Positions 35,801 to 43,250 of a stretch of 64,000 nucleotides of DNA are shown here, one piece after another. Position 1 is the stretch's first letter, and the number at the start of each line of letters is the position of its first letter. A program made the position numbers and the translations under genes. The notes under the pieces are model-generated. The model did no database searches. It was not told where the DNA came from and was given only the letters and a program-made list of their open reading frames with translations. Origin of the DNA: Pseudomonadales bacterium (GTDB taxonomy: Bacteria > Pseudomonadota > Gammaproteobacteria > Pseudomonadales > Pseudohongiellaceae); contig WLWQ01000003.1 in assembly GCA_012103535.1 (NCBI GenBank), forward strand, positions 248,001 to 312,000, written 5' to 3'.

Positions 35801-37299
35801 GCACCACGACGTGGGCGAATCTTATTGTTAATGGCGTCGAGGTGAAGATGCGTACCGCGGCGACCCTTTCTGCTGGTGTAACCTTCCGCTAACATCTGCA
35901 CGACAGTGTCGAATTCTTCTCGGCTTAGGTTCCGATAGGAAAAGGCGTTCTTATACAGTGAAAACAGGTCATCCAGGTTCCAACCATCATCATCGCTGTT
36001 TGAGGCAGAGGGATTAGCAGATACTTCAGCAACGATTTGTTGAGCCAGAATGTCCATTGGTTTTTCTGGCATACAAATCTTATCCAACTCACCCTGCTTT
36101 ACACTGTGCAACAATGCAGTCGATTCCACCAGGTCATCGCGGGTCAATGGAAAAAGAATGCCCTTAGGCGTGCCATGTATTGAGTGACCACTGCGGCCTA
36201 CTCGTTGCAGAAAAGTTGCGATACTTTTCGGCGACGAAAACTGAACTACCAGATCCACCGAGCCGGTGTCGATACCGAGCTCCATGGATGCGGTGGCCAC
36301 TAAAACTTTTAATTCACCTGCTTTAAGTTTTTGCTCAGCATCGTGGCGTAAATCCTTGCTCATGCTGCCATGATGTGAACACACCGAGTTATCACCGAGA
36401 CGTTCAGACAATGCCAAAGCTAATCTTTCCGACAAGCGTCGCGTGTTAACGAATACCAGGGTCGTGTCGTGCTGATGAATTAGATCTACCAGACGCCGAT
36501 ACAATTCTTCCCAAACTTCATTACTCATCAGTGCTGACAGGGGTGAACCAGGAACTTCGAGAGCGATGTCTATCTCGCGTCGAAATCCACTATCGACTAT
36601 TTCGCAAACTGCTTTCCCGTCTTTCTGTGCATCGTTACCTACCAGGTATTTAGCCACCATTTCGATTGGCTTCTGGGTTGCAGACAATCCAATCCGTTGC
36701 GGGTGCTCACCTGAATTTACTTTTACCAGATTTTGCAGACGTTCTATGGAAAGGGATAAATGGGACCCACGCTTGTCCCCTAGCATGGCATGAATTTCAT
36801 CAACGATAAGAGTCGATACCGTTGCCAGCATGGAACGGCCACTGGCACTGGTAAGTAATAGATAGAGTGACTCTGGTGTTGTAACCAGAATGTGCGGCGG
36901 ATTCTTAGCCATCTTCTGTCGTTCATTGGCCGGTGTGTCGCCAGTTCTTACGGCAATGGAAATATCTACTGGTGCCTGGCCAAGCAGATGCATTTGTTCG
37001 GCGATGCCATCCAGGGGAACTTCAAGATTCTTATGAATGTCGTTGCTCAGTGCTTTAAGAGGAGAGACATACAATATCTGTACGCCACCATTGAGCTGTC
37101 CCTTAACACCACGTTGCACCAGACTATCGATGGCGGCATAGAAAGCCGCCAAGGTTTTACCACTACCAGTTGGAGCAGAAATCAGAGTGTGCTTTCCCGC
37201 CTGAATAGCAGGCCAGGCTTCAGCTTGGGCTTGGGTCGCCTGCCCAAACTGGGACTCAAACCAGTTAGCGCTGGCTGGATGAAAACTCGCTAATGCCAT
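32809..37299 (-). CDS. lhr: Giant Lhr-family DEAD/DEAH-box helicase
   Basis: The protein has 1496 residues, the size of full-length bacterial Lhr. The helicase core shows Walker A SAPTGSGKTLAAFYAAI, VDEIHAMLG (Walker B), GLSATQKP (motif III) and QRVGRSGHSIHG (motif VI). The Lhr-specific winged-helix and domain 4 regions follow (PRRGANLVSIT, GRTQELSS), and then a long C-terminal extension of repeated winged-helix-like units with low similarity. Lhr is a superfamily 2 ATP-dependent 3'-5' translocase linked to DNA repair and RNA metabolism. It stands alone in its transcript. The ATG at 37299 begins a typical MALASFHPASANWF start. Confidence 0.93.
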   Translation of the reverse strand: MALASFHPASANWFESQFGQATQAQAEAWPAIQAGKHTLISAPTGSGKTLAAFYAAIDSLVQRGVKGQLNGGVQILYVSPLKALSNDIHKNLEVPLDGIAEQMHLLGQAPVDISIAVRTGDTPANERQKMAKNPPHILVTTPESLYLLLTSASGRSMLATVSTLIVDEIHAMLGDKRGSHLSLSIERLQNLVKVNSGEHPQRIGLSATQKPIEMVAKYLVGNDAQKDGKAVCEIVDSGFRREIDIALEVPGSPLSALMSNEVWEELYRRLVDLIHQHDTTLVFVNTRRLSERLALALSERLGDNSVCSHHGSMSKDLRHDAEQKLKAGELKVLVATASMELGIDTGSVDLVVQFSSPKSIATFLQRVGRSGHSIHGTPKGILFPLTRDDLVESTALLHSVKQGELDKICMPEKPMDILAQQIVAEVSANPSASNSDDDGWNLDDLFSLYKNAFSYRNLSREEFDTVVQMLAEGYTSRKGRRGTHLHLDAINNKIRPRRGANLVSITNGGAIPDMFDYQVVLDPEDIVVGSLNEDFALEALPGDVFTLGTHAWQMLRVDGLKVRVRDAEGMQATIPFWFGEGPGRTQELSSSVSNLKQTIADLLINESANGAIEFLVDEVRLPRSAAVQLVEYLQTGMNSLGVMPTRETIVMERFFDEVGDMHVVIHSPYGSRLNRGWGLALRKRFCKSFNFELQAAANEDSIVISLGSVHSFPLDEVFRYLQSATVREVLIQALLDAPMFEVRWRWNATRSLAIQRNRNGKRVPPQFQRMDAEDLVAHVFPDQIACQENITGKREVPDHPLVNQTVNDCLTEAMDITALEELITNIESDQLTLIAKDLREPSPFAQEISNARPYAFLDDAPFEERRTNAIRNRSWADPAEAKDFSLLDADAISRVREEAWPYVSTAEELHDGLLSLGYITEAEFADKEYSRWQEQLLKDGRLVQLQSHDNNLWIAAESFLQFKAVFANLSEQVVLPEMLQKQDWSEEKALVEIVRGRLEGLGPIVSSRLAQELQLDTKKVDAAMIALEVEGFAFQGNFTSNGNTLLEKENSESKQESEWCERRLLQRIHRYTIDAHRKAIKPVSLEVYTEFLFDQHQLAPIKEEASVEEPALDGQTQLQSTLNLLDGIASPAAAWEADIYPARIKNYDPNWLDVMCISGKVAWGRYSLPVSSTRPGKKKSSGPVKSTPITLASRQNLDIWQALAQSQLSDEKIEHSGIAERIEQDLQQHGASFFDQIQSRTGLLKTQLEEGLAELVSYGRICSDSYTGLRALLTPANKKPSAHKRRHRKAMFGVEDAGRWSLLDTFQQEITEDVAKKKPSYKWEVLDEEQIERLISIYLQRWGVLVRSLLERESFAPPWRVLLMHLRKLELRGVLRGGRFVAGVGGEQFAFPETVDALRKFKKDKKNNQNQATKPFYCLTASDPLNLLNLTLPNRRLSRLLKNRVLYQGGIPIAILESGEVHYLREIDPQQQWNVKQMLLKRNFPTRLRSYLGSQK

Positions 37300-37563
37300 A
37301 GACAGAGCACCAAAAAACAGCGTAGATCATTGAAATACTGTACAAGTGTACAGGTTATTTGACCCCATCGAGATTTGCAACAACGGGGTTTTGAAGAATA
37401 AGTCCAATCCCTGGCCGGGTCCATGGGAGCCCTGCAATTTCGGCGCATTGAGCTAAGTTTCCGGACCTAAATTGGTTCTAATTCGTCTTAATTAAGAAGT
37501 GCTTACGTTGACACAAGCCAGCTGCGACGCTAATTTTAATGGTCAGTAGTAGAGAAATTCCTT

Positions 37564-38259
37564 GTGAATGAACTAGAGAATCATCACCTTCCCAAACGAA
37601 TGCGGGGTTATATGCGGATATTCTGGAAAGAAAATCGGCAATTTTTTGCTCTCCTTTTCAGCATCGTATTCTTCAAGAGTGCGATTGCGGACCTGAGCTC
37701 TATTTCCGGCGCATCTATGCTACCGACCTTATTGGATGGCGATAAGGTATGGGTTAACAAGCTAGCCTACGACGTGAAAATTCCGTTCACTGAAATTTCA
37801 CTGGCCGAGCTAGCAGATCCCAAGCGCGGCGACATCGTCATTATCGATTCAAAAGTTGCAGACAAGCGTTTAGTAAAACGCATTGTCGGAATCCCTGGCG
37901 ATACGGTATACATGCAAAATAACGCGCTAGTAATTAACGGCATTGCGGCCGACTATGAAGTTGTTTCCCAGGAAGGCAACTCGGTCATCATCGAAGAACA
38001 TCTCCCAGATAAAATCCATCAAGCTCGATTAGCTCGTGGTTTTCTAAATCGCAGTGGGCGCAGCTACGGCCCGACAGTTGTGCCGGATGACCAGTATTTC
38101 GTGCTTGGTGATAATCGAGATAACAGCGCAGACAGCAGAACCTATAGCTTTGTCCCCCGGGTCGAAATAATCGGTCGATCTTCTTCTGTGGTGTTCTCTC
38201 TCGACAGCGATAATCGTTACTTGCCTCGGGGCGAGCGTTTCCTCTCTGGATTGGACTAA
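37564..38259 (+). CDS. lepB: Signal peptidase I (additional LepB)
   Basis: The protein has 231 residues. The catalytic serine is in SGASMLPTLLDGD and the catalytic lysine in RLVKRIVGIPGD, with FVLGDNRDNSADSR near the end as the usual box E. A single N-terminal membrane segment (FFALLFSIVFFKSAIADL) precedes the periplasmic catalytic domain; the canonical proteobacterial LepB usually has two segments and lies in a lepA-lepB-rnc operon, which is not the context here. It is therefore likely a second, specialised signal peptidase. The start is GTG 37564. It sits next to the secreted selenoprotein candidate, which might be one of its substrates, but that is conjecture. Confidence 0.9.
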   Translation: MNELENHHLPKRMRGYMRIFWKENRQFFALLFSIVFFKSAIADLSSISGASMLPTLLDGDKVWVNKLAYDVKIPFTEISLAELADPKRGDIVIIDSKVADKRLVKRIVGIPGDTVYMQNNALVINGIAADYEVVSQEGNSVIIEEHLPDKIHQARLARGFLNRSGRSYGPTVVPDDQYFVLGDNRDNSADSRTYSFVPRVEIIGRSSSVVFSLDSDNRYLPRGERFLSGLD

Positions 38260-38421
38260 TAATCTCGGGATTTATTTCCTGTACAGCCCGGCCAGCGACA
38301 ACCATTCATCGCAATTCTGCCAATTCTCTGTAATAAACTACCACTTAGTCGGGTATTATTACTTGCGACACAGATATTCAGTGATCGCGCAGGAAAAAGA
38401 ATAGTAATAAGAGGAAAAACT

Positions 38422-39006
38422 ATGCACTCGTTCCGTCAACGGATTGTGCTGCTCGGCAAGACTCTTCTTGCTTTGGTTTTCGTCAGTGCATTTCAGTTAT
38501 CGAACGCTCAGGAATATGTTTGGGCAACAGACTTTCCCGTGGGTTCATCGATAATTGAAATCTCAGCGCAAGATCAAAATGGCACAGTTCAAACTTTTGA
38601 AGACCTTGTTGGAGAAAAGGGCATGCTCTTTATGTTGAGCCGCTCTTTTGACTGGTGACCATTCTGTAAAAATCAGCTCGTGCAGCTGACCGAAATCAGT
38701 GACCAGTTTGAAGCCATGGGCGTAAACATCGCTGCGATGACTTACGACTCAGTTGAAATGTTAAAATCAGTTGAAGAAGATCAGGGTATTGAATTTACCC
38801 TGTTAAGAGATGCTGACATTACGCACGTCAATGCATTGGGAATATTGAATGAAGATTATGAACCAGATTCCCGAGCATATGGTGTTCCACATCCAGGTAT
38901 ATTTCTCATCAGCCCTGATGGGGTAATTCGCGCCAAGTTTGCGGAAGAAGGGTATCGATTACGTCCCGACTTCGATAACGTTTTAGAAGCGGCAGCGAAT
39001 CTATAG
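38422..39006 (+). CDS. Candidate exported selenoprotein, redoxin (AhpC/thioredoxin-like) fold, UGA at Sec79
   Basis: The frame runs for 194 codons with a single internal UGA at 38656-38658 (residue 79). Reading through it gives SRSFDW-U-PFCKNQLVQL: the UGA replaces the first cysteine of a UxxC (CxxC-type) redox motif at the N-terminus of the first helix, exactly where redoxins carry the peroxidatic or attacking cysteine. Downstream, YDSVEMLKSVEEDQGIEFTLL and GVPHPGIFLISPDGVI are normal for the fold. An N-terminal signal peptide (LLALVFVSAFQLSNAQ) predicts export. GAGG lies 7 bases before the ATG, and a terminator follows. A SECIS-like hairpin is placed correctly after the UGA. No sel genes are in the window, so a nonsense mutation cannot be excluded. 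Confidence 0.82.
38651..38707 (+). promoter_or_regulatory. SECIS-like hairpin for UGA recoding
   Basis: Just after the UGA, TCAGCT (38673-38678) pairs with AGCTGA (38684-38689) around the 5-base loop CGTGC, which has G in its second position and contains GU. The loop begins 20 nt after the UGA, within the window usual for bacterial SECIS elements (about 16-37 nt). ACTGGT (38651-38656) also pairs with ACCAGT (38702-38707), so the UGA lies at the base of a longer imperfect hairpin. This is by-eye pairing, not a folded prediction. Confidence 0.6.
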
Positions 39007-39015
39007 TCTCGATAG

Positions 39016-39050
39016 AAAAACAGGAAGCTGTAACGCTTCCTGTTTTTTTT
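39016..39050 (+). terminator. Intrinsic terminator after the selenoprotein candidate
   Basis: AAAAACAGGAAGC (39016-39028) pairs perfectly with GCTTCCTG and the following Ts (39035-39047), loop TGTAAC, ending in a run of eight T. Confidence 0.92.
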
Positions 39051-39153
39051 CGTCTAACATTTAGTTACAAAATGCCAAACATTCCGTAGCCGTAGTCGAT
39101 TACACTGCGGCATTGATTTTCACGCGAAGTGATGTTTAAACCGGAGTAGCCGC

Positions 39154-41391
39154 GTGTTTGCCAAGAGTCTCACCCCTTCCCTTGCTTCTATAACTATAAG
39201 TGCAGCTCTAGTGCTGCTCTCTAGTCTAGTGAGCGCGCAATCGACTAACAATTTTTCTATACCAAGAATTTCCCAGGCACCAACTATCGATGGTGTTGTT
39301 GAAGACAACGAGTGGACAGCAGCGACCCGCATACCAATAAACGTCGAGATCGCTCCCGGAGATAACGTCGAGGCCGAAGTTTTCGCCGAAGCATTGTTAA
39401 TGGAAGACGGAGAGGTTTTGTATGTAGCGTTTGTTGCCGAAGATCCAGATCCAAGCCAGATTCGCGCCATTTATCGAGATCGAGATAGCGCCTGGAATGA
39501 TGACTGGATTGGCATCATATTAGACACTTTTAACGATGAACGCCGTGCCTTTGAATTCTTCGTTAATCCCTTGGGCGTCCAAATTGATGCGATCTACGAT
39601 GATGTAAACGGACGCGAGGACTCTTCCTGGAATGCAATTTGGGATAGCGTTGGTCAGATTAGTGATGCTGGTTACGTCGTCGAGCTGTCTATACCTTTAA
39701 AACAACTTCGCTTCGAAGAAACCGATTCGATTCAAACCTGGGGTATCGATATAACTCGCAACTATCCCCGTAATCGAGACACCCGCATGCGCAGTCAGGC
39801 AATGGACCGCGATGTCTCTTGCTACCTCTGCCAAATAAGCAAGTTAGATGGTTTCGAAAATCTAGAATCCAGTCGCATTCTGGAAATCATTCCAACAGTA
39901 ACGGCCTCTTCCACCGAGAATCGCGATCCAGCTGAAGGTGATTGGCAACGGGAAGATTTCGATCCCCAAGCTAGTCTCGATTTGCGCTGGGGAATTACCC
40001 AGGACATTTATCTAAACGCAACCGTCAATCCAGATTTTTCCCAGGTCGAGGCAGACAGCACCCAATTGGATGTTAATAACACCTTCAGTTTGTTTTTTCC
40101 GGAACGTCGAACTTTCTTTCTGGACGGTGCAGATTATTTCGACACTTATGAAAATTTGGTGCACACCAGAAACATCGCCTCACCGGAATACGGTTTAAAG
40201 CTGACAGGTAAAACTGGAGATCATACCTACGGTGTAATGGCAGCGAATGATGAGACAACCAGTTTCATCATTCCAAATAGTCTAAGATCTCGCATTGCTT
40301 CCATTGACGACATGAAGAGTAAGGTTGCTATCAGTCGTTATCGCATGGATATCTTTGAGAACTCAGCCATTGGTGCATTAGTAACTGATCGGAGAGGCGA
40401 TGGATACAGTAACACTGTTGCGAGTATCGATGCCTCCTTAAGACCTACCGACTCCGACACCATAACCATCCAAAGCATGTACTCCAGATCCGATTATCCA
40501 CTGATGATCCAAAATCAGTTCGCGCAGGATTCAAGCATAAGCGATAGCAGTCATGTGGTTGAGTATCAACATAATGACCGGCGCTGGGATTGGCGCCTTG
40601 GTTACTATGATTGGGGCGATGATTTCAGAGCTGATCTTGGATTCGTAAATCGCGTCGACTTTAAACACATCGTTGCCACAGTTGGGCATACCTGGCGTTG
40701 GGATGGTGAAGGTTTCTTTAGTCGCATTCGGGTTGCGGCGGATTACGATCGCACCGAAGATCAATCCGGCTTACAAATAGAAGAAGAAACAGAGTTCTTT
40801 CTCAATATGAATGGACCTATGCAATCTTACTTAAATGGATTGTTTGGCGGCAGTGAAACTTACTGGAACGGACAATACTTCGACGAACAGTTCAACATGC
40901 TTAACATTGGTTTTTCGCCAACACCAAATTTGACCATTAGTTCACTAATTCGTTACGAAGACGTTGTGGACTTCGCCAATACCCGACTGGGTTATTCCGA
41001 ACGCTGGGGACCGCGAGTTCGCTATCGCTTTGGTCGACATTTTTTATTAAGTGTTGGACATCAATACCAGGATTTCGAATCCAATGATGATCACCTATTT
41101 ACTGCAAACCTCACTGACATCAGAGCTACTTATCAGTTCGATGCCCGCAGTTTTATAAGACTCACCGTCCAGTACGAAGATCGCGAACGCAATCAGGATA
41201 ACTATATTTTTCCAGTGGATAGCCGTTCCCGCGAACTAGGCACCCAGTTGCTCTACAGCTACAAGGTCAACGCCGCCACGCGCTTCTTTCTCGGCTACTC
41301 CGACACCGGCTTCGAAGACGACATCTACAATTCCCTCGAATACACCAACCGCACATTCTTCGCGAAATTCTCATACGCCTGGCAGCCTTAG
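39154..41391 (+). CDS. Exported DUF5916 protein with CBM9-like N-terminal domain
   Basis: The protein has 745 residues with a signal peptide ending near LLSSLVSAQ. A carbohydrate-binding family 9/DOMON-like beta-sandwich (about 35-215; APTIDGVVEDNEWTAA, VLYVAFVAEDPDP, FEFFVNPLGVQID) precedes a long beta-rich DUF5916 region, ending in an aromatic strand typical of outer-membrane beta-barrels (NRTFFAKFSYAWQP). It is probably an outer-membrane protein involved with polymer binding or uptake; the ligand is unknown. The start is GTG 39154. Confidence 0.85.
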   Translation: MFAKSLTPSLASITISAALVLLSSLVSAQSTNNFSIPRISQAPTIDGVVEDNEWTAATRIPINVEIAPGDNVEAEVFAEALLMEDGEVLYVAFVAEDPDPSQIRAIYRDRDSAWNDDWIGIILDTFNDERRAFEFFVNPLGVQIDAIYDDVNGREDSSWNAIWDSVGQISDAGYVVELSIPLKQLRFEETDSIQTWGIDITRNYPRNRDTRMRSQAMDRDVSCYLCQISKLDGFENLESSRILEIIPTVTASSTENRDPAEGDWQREDFDPQASLDLRWGITQDIYLNATVNPDFSQVEADSTQLDVNNTFSLFFPERRTFFLDGADYFDTYENLVHTRNIASPEYGLKLTGKTGDHTYGVMAANDETTSFIIPNSLRSRIASIDDMKSKVAISRYRMDIFENSAIGALVTDRRGDGYSNTVASIDASLRPTDSDTITIQSMYSRSDYPLMIQNQFAQDSSISDSSHVVEYQHNDRRWDWRLGYYDWGDDFRADLGFVNRVDFKHIVATVGHTWRWDGEGFFSRIRVAADYDRTEDQSGLQIEEETEFFLNMNGPMQSYLNGLFGGSETYWNGQYFDEQFNMLNIGFSPTPNLTISSLIRYEDVVDFANTRLGYSERWGPRVRYRFGRHFLLSVGHQYQDFESNDDHLFTANLTDIRATYQFDARSFIRLTVQYEDRERNQDNYIFPVDSRSRELGTQLLYSYKVNAATRFFLGYSDTGFEDDIYNSLEYTNRTFFAKFSYAWQP

Positions 41392-41432
41392 TTTTTTTTC
41401 GTAAAAAGCTTCTATCAGTAACGCGCCGGTTA

Positions 41433-41556
41433 CCTGGTTTGCTTGCCACAGCAGCTTGCAGCCCTCCGGGCTTCCCTCTTTCGGTCGTAAGCCCTTAAAA
41501 CGGTCTTACTCGGTCATTCGGTGCTGCGCTCATATTGCTGCAGCAAGCAAACCAGG
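41433..41556. repeat. Inverted repeat 1, imperfect large palindrome
   Basis: CCTGGTTTGCTTGC (41433-41446) pairs perfectly with GCAAGCAAACCAGG (41543-41556); pairing continues inward for some bases (GCAGC / GCTGC) after mismatches. The interior of about 96 bases has further short GC-rich repeats. It carries no gene I can support. Confidence 0.7.
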
Positions 41557-41626
41557 CACCCACCGCTAGTGCCATCCGATCTAGGCCGAGAATCGAACAC
41601 TACTATTCATGACCCCCCATTCCGAG

Positions 41627-41764
41627 AAAGGAGCAGGGGTTGCTGGCTCGGCAATAAAAGATTAGCGCTGAGCGCGGAATTCAGACTTGCGAAGCGAGGC
41701 TGAATTTTAAGCGAAGGAACCCCGGAGGGGCGCAATCTGCCGAGCCAGCAACCCCTGCTCCTTT
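41627..41764. repeat. Inverted repeat 2, 27-bp perfect arms
   Basis: Bases 41627-41653 and 41738-41764 are perfect reverse complements over 27 bp (the arm begins AAAGGAGCAGGGGTTGCTGG), with an 84-base spacer that itself holds AATTCAG (41678-41684) and CTGAATT (41700-41706). It would fold into a 138-base hairpin or cruciform. It could be a miniature inverted-repeat element or a long transcription-stopping hairpin after the DUF5916 gene; I see no coding capacity. Confidence 0.85.
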
Positions 41765-41780
41765 TATCCCCCCCACCTGC

Positions 41781-41804
41781 AAACCTTTGTCATTTTGATT
41801 CGTC
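41781..41804 (+). promoter_or_regulatory. Possible ECF-sigma promoter
   Basis: AAAC at 41781-41784 and CGTC at 41801-41804, 16 bp apart, fit the AAC / CGTC pattern of ECF-sigma-dependent promoters, 32 bp before the sigma factor gene. This suggests autoregulation, but the motif is short. Confidence 0.4.
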
Positions 41805-41835
41805 TCATAGGTAGAATATGGGGAAATAGGCGGGA

Positions 41836-42471
41836 ATGGGGAAAGCCACTATTTATCAGCTCAATTCGGGTAATCAATCTAATCAATTGGCCCTGAAAGC
41901 AGACCGAGCCCTGGCCAAACTGGCCAGTAGTGGCGATCGCGAAGCCTTCAAGACGATTGTTGATACCCACAAGCAGCGAATGTTTACTGTGGCTCGCAGC
42001 GTCATCGAGGACGCTGCCCTGGCTGAAGATATTGTGCAGGAAGCATTTATTAAGGCCTACAAAGCCCTGCCGGATTTTCGAGGTCAGTCTCGACTTTCCA
42101 CCTGGCTACACCGCATCACCTACCTCACTGCTATCGACATGAGCCGGCAACGCAGCCGACATTTACGTTTGGCCACCGACGAATTTGAAGAAGACGCCAC
42201 TCTCGATGGCAACAACTCTTCACGCAGTGAGAGTCAACTGGAATCAACTCAGTTGCATCAGCAAATCACCAAGGCCATGCAATGCCTTAGCGATTTCGAG
42301 CAAACCGTTTTTACCCTACGCCATATGCAAAATTTTAAGCTGCGTGAAATTGCTCTGGTAGTAGACCGCTCGGAAGGAACAGTAAAAAATATTTTATTTA
42401 GAGCAATTAGAAAAATGCGTGATCAATTAGCTGGCGCACACATTCAATTGCAGGAGATAGAACGATGTTAA
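41836..42471 (+). CDS. ECF RNA polymerase sigma factor (RpoE-like)
   Basis: The protein has 211 residues. Sigma region 2 is at about 38-105 (IVQEAFIKAYKALPDFRGQSRLSTWLHRIT is the classical region 2 block) and region 4 at about 150-195 with FTLRHMQNFKLREIALVV and SEGTVKNILFRAIRKMRD as the -35-reading helix-turn-helix. It directs RNA polymerase to envelope-stress-type promoters. It overlaps the anti-sigma gene by 7 bp, so the two are translationally coupled. The cognate regulon should include the two HEAT-repeat proteins that follow. Confidence 0.93.
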   Translation: MGKATIYQLNSGNQSNQLALKADRALAKLASSGDREAFKTIVDTHKQRMFTVARSVIEDAALAEDIVQEAFIKAYKALPDFRGQSRLSTWLHRITYLTAIDMSRQRSRHLRLATDEFEEDATLDGNNSSRSESQLESTQLHQQITKAMQCLSDFEQTVFTLRHMQNFKLREIALVVDRSEGTVKNILFRAIRKMRDQLAGAHIQLQEIERC

Positions 42472-43223
42472 ATTGTGAGAGCTGCGAAATTCTAATTGCA
42501 GATGCAATTTACGATGAATTGGATTCGACTCAGCAAAAAAAATTGCAGGACCACCTTGATGGTTGTGCAAATTGCCGAGCGATGTATACAGAACTTAAAG
42601 ACGCCATTGAGCAACTGTTTGCTGCTGGTGTTGGGAATCAAAGCTTAGACGATATTCCCGAACGAGCTTCTCTGGATAGTGTTTTCGATCGACTTGAACC
42701 AGCATTGGACAAGGTTGATGCAGAAAAGTATCACCAGATGCCTCGGCGGAATATAGCTCCTTGGGCTGCAACGATTACTGCTATTGCAGCCAGTGTAATC
42801 GTTTTCATTTCTCTACCGTCTAATAGACCAGGTGATCCATTAACGGGCACTGAACAAGCTCAGATTGTTTCACCAGAAGGTGTTAATCAAGACCTAATGA
42901 ATTATTTAGACCGAGCACAAGTCATGTTAATGCAAGTAGCAAATGCTGAAAATTCAAACGGGTCAGTTATCCCAGTTACGAATAACTTTGCTAGAAACAT
43001 GGCTATAGAAGCTAACTTCTTAAGTACTGTTGAAGATGACAATGTGAATTCTGGTCAAAAGAAATTGCTAAAGGATATTGAATTCCTACTTTTACAACTG
43101 GCAAACCTGGATGACTCGAATATGGAAGAAGGCGTTGCATTGATGCAGCGTTATCTCGAGGAAAACAGTGTTTTATTCAAGATTAGATTATTGGAGATGA
43201 GAGATCAGGACCTGATTATCTGA
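42465..43223 (+). CDS. Zinc-finger anti-sigma factor
   Basis: The protein has 252 residues. The N-terminal zf-HC2 domain has the HxxxCxxC zinc motif as HLDGCANC (about residues 29-36) after CESCEILIADAIYDEL. One membrane segment follows (APWAATITAIAASVIVFISL, about 98-117), and the rest is predicted to be periplasmic. Such proteins hold the ECF sigma at the membrane until an envelope signal triggers release. The ATG at 42465 overlaps the sigma gene and has GGAG 8 bases upstream. The periplasmic part has no recognised sensor domain. Confidence 0.88.
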   Translation: MLNCESCEILIADAIYDELDSTQQKKLQDHLDGCANCRAMYTELKDAIEQLFAAGVGNQSLDDIPERASLDSVFDRLEPALDKVDAEKYHQMPRRNIAPWAATITAIAASVIVFISLPSNRPGDPLTGTEQAQIVSPEGVNQDLMNYLDRAQVMLMQVANAENSNGSVIPVTNNFARNMAIEANFLSTVEDDNVNSGQKKLLKDIEFLLLQLANLDDSNMEEGVALMQRYLEENSVLFKIRLLEMRDQDLII

Positions 43224-43250
43224 TAGATCATCTAGAAACGAGGCAAGATC

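Noticed and set aside
38422..38658. Treating the first 78 codons as a complete small exported protein
   Set aside because: The downstream frame continues without interruption as a redoxin fold, and the TGA lies exactly at the expected Cys.
41584..41600. Minus-strand GTGTTCGATTCTCGGCC, which resembles a tRNA T-loop and 3' end
   Set aside because: The five bases on either side of the T-loop do not pair, and there is no D-arm, anticodon arm or acceptor stem nearby.
41433..41764. Integron attC sites
   Set aside because: The RYYYAAC/GTTRRRY core-site motifs are missing and no integrase gene is near.
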